DNA from: Bostrychus sinensis
Lineage: Eukaryota; Chordata; Actinopteri; Gobiiformes; Eleotridae
Direction: 5' to 3'
Assembly (NCBI GenBank): GCA_020698575.1
Contig: CM036256.1
Span: 4,209,408-4,273,407, forward strand
DNA length: 64,000 bases
Position numbers and translations under genes: made by a program. Under the pieces are notes generated by a model, which saw only the letters and a list, made by a program, of their open reading frames with translations, did no database searches and was not told the origin of the DNA. Of the stretch, positions 33,655-45,545 are shown in pieces (position 1 is the stretch's first letter; each line of letters begins with the position of its first letter).

Positions 33655-35092
33655 ACAAACCAGGGCTAAAACAGGACTAAACCAGGTCTGAACCAGGGCT
33701 AAAACAGGACTAAACCAGGTCTGAACCAGGGCTAAAACAGGACTAAACCAGGTCTGAACCAGGGCTAAAACAGGACTAAACCAGGTCTGAACCAGGGCTA
33801 AAACAGGACTAAACCAGGTCTGAACCAGGGCTAAAACAGGACTAAACCAGGTCTGAACCAGGGCTAAAACAGGACTAAACCAGGTCTGAACCAGGGCTAA
33901 AACAGGACTAAACCAGGTCTGAACCAGGGCTTAAACAGGGCTAAACTAGGTCTGAACCAGGTTTTAACCAGCACTAAACCAAGTATAAACCAGGACTAAA
34001 CAAGGATTAAGCTAAGACTGAACCAAGATAAAGAACCAGGGCTAAAGTCGGACTCATCCAGGACTAAACCAGGCCTAAACCAGGACTGAACCAGCACTAA
34101 GCTAGGAGCACTAAACCAGGATTAAACCAGCAAAAAAACAGGACCAACACAGGACTAAACCAGGTCTAAACCAGGTCTGAACCAGGTCTGAACCAGGACT
34201 AAGCCAGGACTAAACCAGGTCTGAACCAGGTCTAAACCAGGTCTGAACCAGGACTAAGCCAGGACTAAACCAGGTCTGAACCAGGACTAAGCCAGGACTA
34301 AACCTGGTCTAAACCAGGTCTGAACCAGGTCTGAACCAGGTCTGAACCAGGACTAAGCCAGGACTAAACCTGGTCTAAACCAGGTCTGAACCAGGACTAA
34401 GCCAGGACTAAACCAGGTCTAAACCAGGTCTGAACCAGGTCTGAACCAGGACTAAGCCAGGACTAAACCTGGTCTAAACCAGGTCTGAACCAGGTCTGAA
34501 CCAGGACTAAGCCAGGACTAAACCAGGTCTAAACCAGGTTCGAACCAGGTCTGAACCAGGACTAAGCCAGGACTAAACCAGGTCTAAACCTGGTCTAAAC
34601 CAGGTCTGAACCAGGTCTGAACCAGGTCTGAACCAGGACTAAGCCAGGACTAAACCTGGTCTAAACCAGGTCTGAACCAGGACTAAACCAGGACTAAACC
34701 TGGTCTAAACCAGGTCTGAACCAGGTCTGAACCAGGTCTGAACCAGGACTAAGCCAGGACTAAACCTGGTCTAAACCAGGTCTGAACCAGGACTAAACCA
34801 GGACTAAACCTGGTCTAAACCAGGTCTGAACCAGGACTAAGCCAGGTCTGAACCAGGACTAAACCAGGTCTAAACCTGGTCTAAACCAGGTCTGAACCAG
34901 GTCTGAACCAGGTCTGAACCAGGACTAAGCCAGGACTAAACCTGGTCTAAACCAGGTCTGAACCAGGACTAAACCAGGACTAAACCTGGTCTAAACCAGG
35001 TCTGAACCAGGACTAAGCCAGGTCTGAACCAGGACTAAACCAGGTCTAAACCAGGTCTGAACCAGGTCTGAACCAGGACTAAACCAGGACTA
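33655..35092 (-). repeat. 11-bp array in inverted orientation with higher-order units
   Basis: The core is CCAGGACTAAA / CCAGGTCTGAA. From 33655 to about 33945 it forms near-perfect 33-bp higher-order units (three 11-mers: CCAGGGCTAAA, ACAGGACTAAA, CCAGGTCTGAA). From 34140 to 35092 it forms looser higher-order blocks of AGGTCTGAACC, AGGACTAAGCC and TGGTCTAAACC. It is more uniform, so probably younger, than its inverted neighbour. Confidence 0.95.
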
Positions 35093-36165
35093 ATGACCAT
35101 AGTTGACATACTTCATAATAATAACTTGAGTAATTAAACATAATTTCTTATTAGACCCAGGTTTTGAGCTAAAACTTGAAGGAATGAGATGTTTATTTTA
35201 AAGCCGAGCCTCTGAGGTCCTCCTGATGCCCCTGTATTATTGTGTTGTGTTGTGTTGAGTTGTGCTGTGTTGTGTTGTGTACTGTATGGTAAGCGTGCGT
35301 CTTGAATGGTGTGACGTAACTTCTGAACCTTTGAGCCAGTTGGAGTTTTAGCAGCAGAAAGATGAATGAATTTGAGGTTTCAGTTTTTTACCAAAGAGAA
35401 ACATGGATTTGGAGAAGGCACGGCTCGGTATAAAACTCAGAGCCACAGAGTCGTCTCACGCGGCCGAGGCAGTAGCTCTGTGTTGGACGTCAGTGGAAGT
35501 GAGTTGGACCTGGTTCTGATGGAAAGTGTTGAGCCAGGGGTCGGCCTCAAACGAGCGCTCCATTCACAATCTGCCGTACCACTCCATATTTTCATAATAT
35601 TATAAGAGACTTGTTTTAGTGCTGCAGGATATGGAGAAAACATGCGAAATTTGATAACTATGTTGAAAATTGCGATAACGATATTGCGATCTTTGAAAAT
35701 AGAGCCTACTTTTTGAACATAGTACGTTAAATTCACTACATTTCACAAAAATGTAAGTTCCTGTATTGACAAGTCAAAACTGCAACAAAATCAGACTAAA
35801 CCAGGAATAAAACAAGGCTAAGCTGTGACTAAATTAATTAAATTACCACTAAAACTTTACTTTTTAAACATTTTTATTTAGTCACAACACATGTTCTTTT
35901 AAGGCTCTGGTGGAAAATGATTCTTCAGTGTAAATCTCTGTCAGATGGAGACCACAGCGTTATTGTGATATATTTAGATTCTTGCGATACGGATATTATG
36001 TTTGCTGATATTGTTATAACGATAATTTTGTGATATATTGTGCTGTTGTAGTATGTTTCCTACATTGGTGATGCTAATGTGCTGCAGTTAGCAGACCTTA
36101 GCTTTAGCCTCGTGCTGTCCTCCCTCTGAGACAACGTATGATAATTATTGGGCTTTGTATGATAC
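35093..36165. repeat. old composite: relic of the 59624-60650 family holding a hAT-like relic
   Basis: 35612-36048 is an inverted, diverged copy of the TAGGGCTGCACAATAT element (TATGGAGAAAACATGCGA near one end, TTTTGTGATATATTGTGCTG at the other). Outside it, CGTCAGTGG...GAGCCAGGGGTCGGCC and the single block GCTAATGTGCTGCAGTTAGC (36072-36091) match parts of the element at 59624-60650. Confidence 0.5.
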
Positions 36166-37620
36166 CATGAGTACCCCGCTCATGTGGTAATCCTTCAACA
36201 AGTGGTCATAGAAGACATCTGTGCTTACAAAGACATTTCATTCTTTATTGTAAATGCTAATCCCAGGGGATGTTTTTGTCAAATTGAAAAAAATGTTTAA
36301 AATACCAATAAATGTAAAAAAAAAACTAAATAAAAATATAATATAATAAAATATATATAAATATATTTGTTTTACTGTAAAAGTCATGCTTAAAATAAAA
36401 ATAAAAAATCTTCTCAGCGTAGATTTATCACAATAACTAATAACAAATCATCATATTTGAATAATTACCCTTTCAAACAAGCTATTACACCTAAACAAAG
36501 TAACTTACTACTGCCTTAAAGAAACTGGTGAAGAGACCAGCAGGACACAGTCCAAGAGAAAAACCACTTCACTTCCTTAAACTTTTTGGTTGATGGCCTT
36601 TTTCCTTCAAAAGTAAAAAAGTCTGTGAAGAATCAGTGGAAACTGAGCTGACAGCCTCTGGTCGCTTAGTCCATTAATTGGTCGACTTAAAATGTTATCG
36701 GTAGGATTAGTTGCATGAACTCTTTGCATCAGTAAAGCTGCTCTAATTTATTACTCAATCATTTTATTTTTCACTTTATGCAAGACAGCAAAGATTATTT
36801 TTAGATAACAATATATTTTACAGACATCTTTTCTTAATGTTTTATCAACTAATTAATGTAGTCACTTGTTTATCTAAGACTCTGATAAGTCCCTCCACAT
36901 GTCCTTTGGTTGATTTCGGTCGATTAATTGCAGTACTGGTCAGTTCTTCGGTCGACTAACAATTTATTTGGTTGACCACAGCCCAAGTGGAAACAGAGCT
37001 GTACACTGTTTTTTTGGATAAATGACTGAGAGCAGACTGTAGAGGGCTTGTTGTTGATTGGTCAGAGCTTCCTGGAGTGGGCGGGGGTTCATGGTGGGAC
37101 CGAACGTTCTGAGGCCTCAGAAACTCAGCACCAGAGAATACAGGATCACTCAAACAGGCGTGAATGAAACAAAACACAACTCCAGGTCTGTTTTTGATGA
37201 AGGAACAACATTAGAACATGGGAGAAAGAGAGGAGAAGTCGATTTTGCAGAATATGCAGAAGTTTGAGTCCAGGTCTGAGCACAGGATCTTTGCCATTGT
37301 GAGATAGGGACAAGACAGAGGTGAGAGCGGGTTTAGAGACAGCGGCTCGGAGGAACAGACAGGAGTCAGAGCTAAAGATGTTTCTGTTTTCTTTGTCCGT
37401 GACGAGCATGGATAGGGTCTGGGATGAGTCCATCAGAGGGACAGCTCGTGTGAGAGGTTTTAAAGATAAAGGTTCCAGACTGAGATGGTTTGGACTTGAA
37501 CAGAGGAGGGACAGTGGAATTATGGGTAAAAAGAGGCTGAGGTTAGAGCTGGAGGCCTAGAGGAAGACCAGAGAGGAGGTTTATGGATGGAGTGAAAGAG
37601 TAGATGAAGTTAGTTGGTGT
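36166..37620. other. intergenic, no gene
   Basis: AT-rich, with a relic at 36640-36980 of the GGTCGATTAATTGC family. Frames around 36956-37560 overlap one another and have no recognisable product. Confidence 0.45.
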
Positions 37621-37967
37621 GAGAGATGATCGGCCGATATATCGTTTGTCAATCGGCAAACGGCCGATTCTTGAATGCTAATGCCAATTTTTGTTCAGGC
37701 AGATGTTCGGGCTCCATGTGACTGAAGGACCCCAGCTTCCACACTCATCCTGTAGCAGTTTGGGCTCTTACTCTGCAGTTCATAGGAAACATCCAAAAGC
37801 TCTTTATCACTGTCTGAAGAAACCCCCCCAGCTCAAAACAGCAATGAAAAGATTTTGATAAAATCTCTGGAACAGAACCTCGTAGAACAAAAATCCAAAG
37901 GCATGTTGTAGCTCTCCCCGGGTTCTACCTGCGCAGAGTCTGAGTGAGATGGACTTTTTGGTTTTCT

Positions 37968-38008
<41 letters not shown>

Positions 38009-38037
38009 CTTAATCTGTTCTCACTGTCACATTCTAA

Positions 38038-38650
38038 AGTCCCTTTCACATAAGACGCGGTAGGAGCTCTGCTCGCCGCTGGGCTGAACTGCGCCGCTGA
38101 GCTGAACGGCGCCGCTGGGCTGAACGGCGCCGCTGAGCTGAACGGCGCCGCTGGGCTGAACGGCGCCGCTGGGCTGAACGGCGCCGCTGAGCTGAACGGC
38201 GCCGCTGAGCTGAACGGCGCCGCTGAGCTCGGTGGCGGAGTGGGAGCGGAGTGCGCAGTTCGTGGGCGTGGCAACCACACAGACCAGGAAGTGGTGTTGG
38301 CATGGAGCAGTCGAATCTAATTTTTAGAAAGGAAATTTAGCCTTGTATTCTTTTACCCTCTCAGTGAAAGTAATGTTCAGGACCACTATAATCCTCTTCA
38401 ATCACAGCACGAGGGCCCTGTATGCTAAGCTAACTTTCTAACATGACAATAGTAAACATCCTGTTTCTACCGCCGTGTCTGAACGGACCTTTCAGGCTCT
38501 GTGATTGGACGCTGAGCTGACGTCACAGCGCGCTGCGCCCAAGTTGAACTTTTTTAACTTCAGCTCGCTGCTCAGCTGTGCTCTAGCACCGCGCTTTTAC
38601 AAACAAATCAATGGAATTTGCCGCCCGCCGTATCCTATGTGAAAGGCCCT
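38038..38650. mobile_element. TAA-flanked MITE (Harbinger-like) with internal tandem repeat
   Basis: The left end AGTCCCTTTCACATAAGACG and right end CCTATGTGAAAGGCCCT are inverted repeats. TAA flanks both sides (38035-38037, 38651-38653), as expected for PIF/Harbinger-type insertions. The uninterrupted family B copy at about 16745-16760 shows the empty site. Confidence 0.8.
38078..38230. repeat. 18-bp GC-rich minisatellite GCCGCTGAGCTGAACGGC
   Basis: About eight near-perfect copies. Each unit starts GCCG and ends CGGC, so every unit can form a small hairpin and each boundary is GGCGCC. Because 18 is a multiple of three, three minus-strand frames stay open (SGAVQL-type repeats). These are not proteins. 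Confidence 0.92.
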
Positions 38651-38850
38651 TAAAACATTTGTTTTCATTTAAATAGGCATTCCTAAAACAAATGGCTATA
38701 TTAAATTAATTTCTTTAATAAAATGAAGAAAATTGGTCCTGCGTATTCAACCCCAAAAATCGGCTGTGTTTATCGGCCGATCTGAATTTTAAAAATCATT
38801 ATCAGCATTGGCATTGGCCACAGAATAATCCATATCAGTCGACGTCTGTT

Positions 38851-39226
38851 CTATAGTGTAGTTGCCAAGAGAGAAGTTTTTTTTTCTTTTATTAAAATCA
38901 GACTTGTCAGATGTATTTGGTCCATAGCTGGAAATAGTGAGAAAATAATGCTGTATTTTGTTGCATGTGTACAGTAATACACATGCAGCTTTATTTACCT
39001 AATGAGATTTTACTTGCATGCTTGTGTAATATAACCTTAGTTACAGTATCACAATGGACTAAATTATGTAGAAGTGTATGCATTTCTCTTTGGTTCACAT
39101 TTCTCTCCCACTCACTCCTTCAGAAGAGCTGTGGCACTCGACGAAGAGGTGTAGGACTGTCTCATATCAGCCATCACTGGGACCACCATCATTCCACTTT
39201 CATTTATAAGTAGAGATTTGATTTAG
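38851..39226. other. intergenic, no gene
   Basis: AT-rich. The frame 38965-39213 has no recognisable domain or splice context. Confidence 0.45.
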
Positions 39227-40000
39227 GGCTGCACAATATTATAAAAACATGCAGCGTGTATAACTTGCACAACAATATCACACAAACAATAACAATAGTT
39301 TGATATACAAGTTACAAATTAATCAAAACAGAAATATATTATAGTAAATATTTCAGTTGCATTTGTGATCGCTTTGTTCACATTAACATCACTCCTCAGG
39401 TTTTTCCTCATTCTCAAAAAAGCTGTGTTTTTTGCAAATTTGAGTTGTTTAATGTTTAACTGTTCACGTTCAGTTCCTGAACAGGCGACCTGAACAGACT
39501 CTAGGACCAGGACTAAACCCGGTCTAAACCAGGACTAAACCAGGACTAAACCCAGTCTAAACCAGGACTAAACCCGATCTAAACCAGGACTAAACCCGGT
39601 CTAAACCAGGACTAAACCAGGACTAAACCCAGTCTAAACCAGGACTAAACCCGGTCTAAACCAGGACTAAACCAGGACTAAACCAGGACTAAACCTGATC
39701 TAAACCAGGACTAAACCAGGTCTAAACCAGGACTAAACCAGGACTAAACCAGGACTAAACCAGGTCTAAACCAGGACTCAACCATGTCTAAACCAGGAGT
39801 AAACCAGGACTAAACCAGATCTAAACCAGGACTAAACCAGGTCTAAACCAGGACTAAACCAGGACTAAACCAGATCTAAACCAGGACTAAACCAGGCAAT
39901 ATTTTGCTACACATGGAGGGCCAACATTATCGTGATACATTTAGTTTCTTGTGATAAATAAATTGCATTTGCTGAGATTGCAGTAATGATAAATTTGCCT
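39227..40000. mobile_element. relic of TAGGGCTGCACAATAT element containing an 11-bp array
   Basis: The left end reads TAGGGCTGCACAATATTATA. The right part has ATTATCGTGATACATTTAG and GCAGTAATGATAAATTT, degraded from the 29970-30407 family. The middle is occupied by the array at 39503-39896. Confidence 0.5.
39503..39896 (-). repeat. 11-bp array CCAGGACTAAA
   Basis: About 35 copies of AGGACTAAACC with AGGTCTAAACC, CGGTCTAAACC and AGATCTAAACC variants. Regular 11-bp register. Confidence 0.95.
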
Positions 40001-40002
40001 CC

Positions 40003-41009
40003 TCTGTAGACCAGGACTGTAGACCAGGTCTGTAGACCAGGACTGTAGACCAGGACTGTAGACCAGGACTGTAGACCAGGTCTGTAGACCAGGACTGTAG
40101 ACCAGGACTGTAGACCAGGACTGTAGACCTGGTCTACAGTCCTGGACCAGGACTGTAGACCAGGACTGTAGACCTGGTCTACAGTCCTGGACCAGGACTG
40201 TAGACCAGGACTGTAGACCAGGTCTGTAGACCTGGTCTGTAGACCAGGTCTGTAGACCAGGTCTGTAGACCTGGTCTACAGACCAGGACTGTAGACCAGG
40301 TCTGTAGACCTGGTCTGTAGACCAGGACTGTAGACCAGGTCTGTAGACCTGGTCTGTAGACCAGGTCTGTAGACCAGGTCTGTAGACCAGGACTGTAGAC
40401 CAGGTCTGTAGACCAGGTCTGTAGACCAGGTCTGTAGACCAGGTCTGTAGACCTGGTCTACAGACCAGGACTGTAGACCAGGTCTGTAGACCTGGTCTGT
40501 AGACCAGGTCTGTAGACCTGGTCTGTAGACCTGGTCTGTAGACCAGGACTGTAGACCAGGTCTGTAGACCTGGTCTGTAGACCAGGTCTGTAGACCTGGT
40601 CTGTGGACCAGGACTGTAGACCAGGTCTGTAGACCAGGACTGTAGACCTGGACTGTAGACCAGGTCTGTAGACCAGGACTGTAGACCAGGTCTGTAGACC
40701 AGGACTGTAGACCAGGTCTGTAGACCTGGACTGTAGACCAGGTCTGTAGACCAGGTCTGTAGACCTGGTCTGTAGACCAGGACTGTAGACCAGGTCTGTA
40801 GACCTGGTCTGTGGACCAGGTCTGTAGACCTGGTCTGTGGACCAGGACTGTAGACCAGGTCTGTAGACCAGGACTGTAGACCTGGACTGTAGACCAGGTC
40901 TGTAGACCAGGACTGTAGACCAGGTCTGTAGACCTGGACTGTAGACCAGGTCTGTAGACCAGGTCTGTAGACCAGGTCTGTAGACCAGGTCTGTAGACCA
41001 GGTCTGTAT
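40003..41009 (-). repeat. 1-kb minisatellite, 13-bp units GTAGACCAGGTCT
   Basis: About 77 copies of a 13-bp unit with variants GTAGACCAGGACT, GTAGACCTGGTCT and GTAGACCTGGACT. AGACCAGGTCT and AGACCTGGTCT are reverse complements, so inverted copies face each other throughout. Stop-free frames on the minus strand (up to 360 codons of STDLVYRPGLQTW) are composition artefacts. Confidence 0.95.
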
Positions 41010-41195
41010 ATTTTCTCATGCATGAGTCTCTCTCAGCTCATCTCTGAGTTGGAAAAGTTTCTCACTCAGAAGTAAGGCCACAGAGAAAAGAATCATAAAA
41101 TCATCAGTATCACAGTATCAGAGGAAAGTATGATTTCCATGATTTCCTTGATTGTTAGCTGCAGCCAAAATAAAATATAATGCAGCATGAATAGC

Positions 41196-41196
<1 letters not shown>

Positions 41197-41250
<54 letters not shown>

Positions 41251-41251
41251 C
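41197..41251 (+). repeat. AGT microsatellite
   Basis: About 17 uninterrupted AGT (TAG) units. Confidence 0.95.
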
Positions 41252-44054
41252 TTCCCAACAGACCAGCACCTCCTGATGTTACTGCTGCTTTCACCTCTGA
41301 GGTTACAGCACAGGTTCAGCTACTTTTCTGCTTTTGTTTTATTACCACATGAGTAAACAGCGTCACCTCCTCAGACTACAGCAGACTGAGTTTAGAGCGG
41401 AGTTTAGCGTCAGCTCGATGCTAACCAGTGATTATCTCCACCTCGTTAAACATCACGTCTTGCATCGTCAGTTTTGATCTGCGTTTTACTTTGCTTCCCT
41501 GTTTGTCTCTTTCTGTTTTTGTCTCTAGCGCTGTTTCTCAGACTTTCTCAGCAGCCATTATTCAACAGCCAATCAGAGCGTTGCTTATTAGAAAGTGTTA
41601 TTACAGACTATATTATGTTTTATTTATTCATTTATTTATGTATTTATTTAGGACATAATAAAAAGTACCATGTGAATTTAGTAAATGTATATAAAACAGA
41701 GCAGTGTTAGTAGAGGGGAGAGGATTATTTTAAAGGCTCCACCTCCAATACATAAACAAAAGATACATACAGTTAAAGCTGCTGCTAACTAAACTAACCT
41801 GCTGGTTTAAAACGGTACTGCAGCCTAAAAAAAAAAAAAAAAAATGGACTCTTTTCTGATTGGTAATGCAGTTTTAAAATCAAACCAAAAAATGGAAACA
41901 AAACAATTTGGCCATTATGTAACTTAGCTGTACCATTGTTATCAGTAAAACTAATATTTTATTTAAACATATTTACCTCATTTTAGCACAAATGTGGGTA
42001 ATTTTTATGAAATATAAAAATATATACTGCTCGTGGGATCTTTAACTACACAGGTTTACAGCAAAATGCTTCCGGAACAAAAGTAGTGAAATTTTTCTTG
42101 GATTAGGTCACTAATAAAGAAAAAGTAAGTGAGAAGTGCAGTGGGCTGTAGTTTCCAAGAAACAGTATTGGGTTAAAATAGGAAATTTATGCAAAATAAG
42201 GCAAAAACGGTAGTTTATCAGAAGGTACAGTGTCTACAAGCAACCAGTTCTATCTGAAAGCTGCACATTCAATACATTCATTTTAATATGGCTAGAGTTT
42301 TGACATAAAATGTTTTGTTTTTATTTGCAGAAATCTCTCTCTTGGAAGTGGACAAAATGCATGCATGTAGAGAAATTAAATATTTTCAAAACATAAATAT
42401 TTTTAAGCAAAAATGCCTAAATCTATTGTATAAACAGATGTGATTTTAATGTGAAACAATATCATTAAATATCTTGAATACATTAGCGAACCAGCACAGT
42501 TATCAATTGATTTTCAGTTCATTTTATCAAAATAAATGAGATTTAGCCACTTTTATCTCAAAAGCAGATCAAGTCCAAAAATTTGTAGACCTGTGTTATT
42601 TTTAAAATGACATTAGTGTTGTGTTGTTTTTTAACTTTATAGAAAAAATCACTTCACAATCTTCAGCCTCTGTGTCCCTGTTTCAAGAAGCAGGTTTAGT
42701 CCAAACTCAGAGTTAACCCTGGAAAGAGGGAAACTCAGAGTTTTCAGTTTCACAGAGAGTTAACCTGAACCCTGAGTCAGTTGCCATGGTAACTCACTGT
42801 GAACCTAACCTGGTCTGGAGCAGGTTTTCTTTCTCTAACTCTGAGTTTAACCCAGAGTCTGCTGCTGCTGCTGCTGCTGCTGAGGGAGCGCTCTGATTGG
42901 ATAACTCACTTCCCCATTCAGGGGAATTCTGGGAACACTTAATAAAAAAAGAGTTTAAAGGGTCATGCTTTAGCTTTTATAACAATACATATTATATAAT
43001 AATTTATCAGCTTTTATAAAGTAAATTTTTTTTACAATAGATTTTTTTCCAGCCTTGATTTATAAAATTTGACCAATGTCAGGTTTACAAAAACATTACA
43101 CTTAAATACATCATATTAAATCCTTAAAATATTACGTTTATTGAGATTAGACAAAAGGGCAGTGGGCTATTTTACTTTAATAAAAAAAAAAATTGATGAG
43201 TATTTTTTATTTTATGCTTACTTTATACAGCAAGTACAATATTAATAATGTAGTGTGCTTGTATTTGTGTCCAACTAATTATTCATTAAACTATAACCTG
43301 CGCTCCACTTCTTCACTGTCAAACCTGAATATAACCTCTCCACAGTCACATGACTTCCTTTTCTTCTAAAATGGCCGCCTCCTCTGGTTTACCGTTGTCA
43401 TGGTAAATCCACTTTTCTTGGCTCTGAGCTGGCCTGGTCTGAGTTAAGACTATGTTACAATGACAGATAAAGTAAATTAAACTGTAGTATAGTGTGTGTA
43501 CTTTTTACTTCTACTTGAGAGATATGAGTTTGTAGTAACAGTGCTTTGAGTATTGCACAAACTACTTCCTACGTAGTGATGTATTTGCAGTATATTTTAT
43601 GTGAACAGATCTCACGGGCTCTGCACTGCTGATATTTCTCGAAAAGTAGCAGAGAAGCGTTTGGTGTTGCACTCAGCAGGAAGTGTAGTGCGTTGGCCGA
43701 AACCGACTCTGATACAATGGCGAGAGCAGATAATAGAAGCCTCCTGCAGCTGAAGACAAAGAGGGCTTTTATTGTGAAAGGGCCGCTGCTGCTGATGAGA
43801 CAGTGATCAGTGTCAGTAACAATCAGGGACAGACAATACCTTCAGACTGTTGTGATGATTTCAGCGCGCTCTGGAGATCTGTATCACAAAGAGGGTTCAA
43901 GTGCAATCAGTGTTGTTATATTTAGGTTCATATTGTCACACGTTGGCAGAATAATTGGCCATTCAGAACCTGCAAGCATCTGGGCTAAATAAAAGTTAAT
44001 GTGAGCCTTCACCTGGTCATGCTCTGGGGCATTCATTATCTGGGTTTGTTTGCT
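41252..44054. other. intergenic or intronic, no gene
   Basis: AT-rich DNA. A block at about 42675-42880 (TTTCAAGAAGCAGGTTTAG, AACTCAGAGTTAACCC, GTTGCCATGGTAACTCACTG) has several dyads and looks like an old inverted-repeat element whose ends I cannot fix. A short CTG run lies at 42862-42882. No supported exon. Confidence 0.4.
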
Positions 44055-44249
44055 AAAGGTCCCTTATTCTTACCATGTTATAATGTTTCCTCCTCAGAAA
44101 GAGACCTGCAGTAGTATTCTGTTTGAGTAATCCTGTATGCTGAGGCACTGCCCTTCTCCAGACCTGAAAGCGCTCGGTCTCACAGCTCTACATAGACACA
44201 TGAAACCAGGAAGTGCTCCTGCGCGTTTCTAAAGCCCAGACACTCACTG

Positions 44250-45227
44250 TGTCCCAATTCAGCGGCTGCAGCCTTCGAAGGTTGCGGTCCACAGAGGCTA
44301 CTTCTTCTTGTGGCCTTTGTGGACCGCAAAGGCCGAGCCGAAATGGGACGGTCCGGTCCACGGAGTGTACGTCAACAGCTGCTCCTCCTCTCACGTTTGC
44401 GCCGCTGTCGCCTAGCAACCAGGACTGCAGCTGCTCGCTAATTCTGTCACGGCCAGTAACGGGGAGGACACAAACGCAGCACGCAGAATTGTCCCAAGAA
44501 CGTACCTTTATTAAAAGTACACAATAAGTCCACAAAAAAAAGCGAGATCCGGAAAATCCTGCACATACAAACGAAGAACAAAATCCCTAGGACGGCTGGT
44601 ACACAAGCTAGGACCCGTGAAGTGCACAAGACAATCTGGCGACGAGTGCAGGGAACACGCAGACTGTAACAGCAGGGGGAAGGGCGAGACAATTACACAC
44701 AGGTGAAACACATCAGGGAGGGCAGGTACTCAGGGTAAGGGAGGGAACACACCGGGAAAGGGGAAGTCAAGACACCTGAAACGAGAGGAAACAGTGAATA
44801 ACCGGAAACAAAACAATTATCAAAATAAAATACCGGAAACAAACTTAAAAAAAAATAAACACAACAACAACCACCCTGGCCCCAAAACCTGACAAATTCA
44901 CTTTATTCATTGGTCACATGAGCAGAAATGGAGCCAGAAATTACACTTATTTAATTTTTTATTTTGGTTAATTTACTCCTGGAGGAGTTTGAGCAGCTCT
45001 CTCTGCCTCTGCCATCTTTGAACGACAGACAAGCAGCGCCCAGTGAATCATGGGATACGTTGGGCCGCGAAGGATGCACCTGATGCAGCCTTTGTTCAGC
45101 GGGAAAGGAAGGCCGGATTCATGGGCTGCATTTGAAGTAGCCTTCGAATTGGGACAGCCCTGCGCCGACTGTGACGTAATCAGCCTCAAATGTAGCCGAC
45201 GAAGGCTGCAGCCGTTGAATTGGGACA
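44250..45227. mobile_element. MITE with 28-bp TGTCCCAATTCA inverted ends, interrupted by a solo LTR
   Basis: The left end begins TGTCCCAATTCAGCGGCTGC and the right end finishes CCGTTGAATTGGGACA. The 28-bp arms differ at one position. The interior contains GGTCCACAGAGGC / TTTGTGGACCGCAA dyads. No unambiguous target duplication. Superfamily unresolved. Confidence 0.8.
44445..44894 (-). mobile_element. solo LTR with 5-bp target duplication
   Basis: A 450-bp block bounded by TGTCA and TGACA and flanked by AATTC on both sides (44440-44444, 44895-44899). On the minus strand it carries AATAAA near its 3' end (44507-44512), as expected of an LTR. No internal retroelement genes remain, so this is the product of recombination between two LTRs. 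The retroelement family is unknown. Confidence 0.8.
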
Positions 45228-45545
45228 AAGCTACTGTCACCGGACTCGTTCTGATTATTTCAGCCTTAAACCTCCGTCACTACGAAGCATCAGCTCAGGA
45301 ATCTATCTGTTAGCATCATGTTGCTAATAGTTGTACTAAATTGCCATTTTATGCTCTGTCCAGTCCCCACTGTTGCCAGCAGGGGGCGACAGACACCTAA
45401 TCCAAGCGTTCTCTGCAGAGTCACAGTAACAGCTCCACAACAGAAGGTTTTAGATCCATTATTTTAAGTTATAAAACCTGAAATACTAATGCAGAGGAGT
45501 CCAACACTGTTTCAGAAAGACTGAGAAAAGCAGAATATGGACAAA

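Larger units (their letters stand above)
37621..38850 (+). mobile_element. TIR element family B, copy 2, interrupted
   Basis: Blocks TTCATAGGAAACATCCAAAA, CTCTGGAACAGAACCTCGTA and ATCGGCCGATCTGAATTTT match the copies at 16391 and 59496. A run of A occupies about 37971-38006. The interior is broken by the 38038-38650 element. Confidence 0.65.
44055..45545 (+). mobile_element. family A element, copy with two nested insertions
   Basis: Starts AAAGGTCCCTTATTCTTACC, has TTTGAGTAATCCTGTATGCT and CACCGGACTCGTTCTGATTA, and ends near AGCAGAATATGGAC. Comparison with 6413-6765 and the outer parts of 59461-61395 shows that 44250-45227 is inserted DNA. Confidence 0.65.

Noticed and set aside
38027..38303. 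SGAVQL-type repeat proteins
   Set aside because: An 18-bp unit keeps several frames open at once; the array lies inside a MITE with intact TAA target duplications.
39941..41023. 360- and 247-codon open frames in the 13-bp array
   Set aside because: Pure repeat translation (STDLVYRPGLQTW) in two frames at once, with no domain; the absence of stops follows from the unit sequence.
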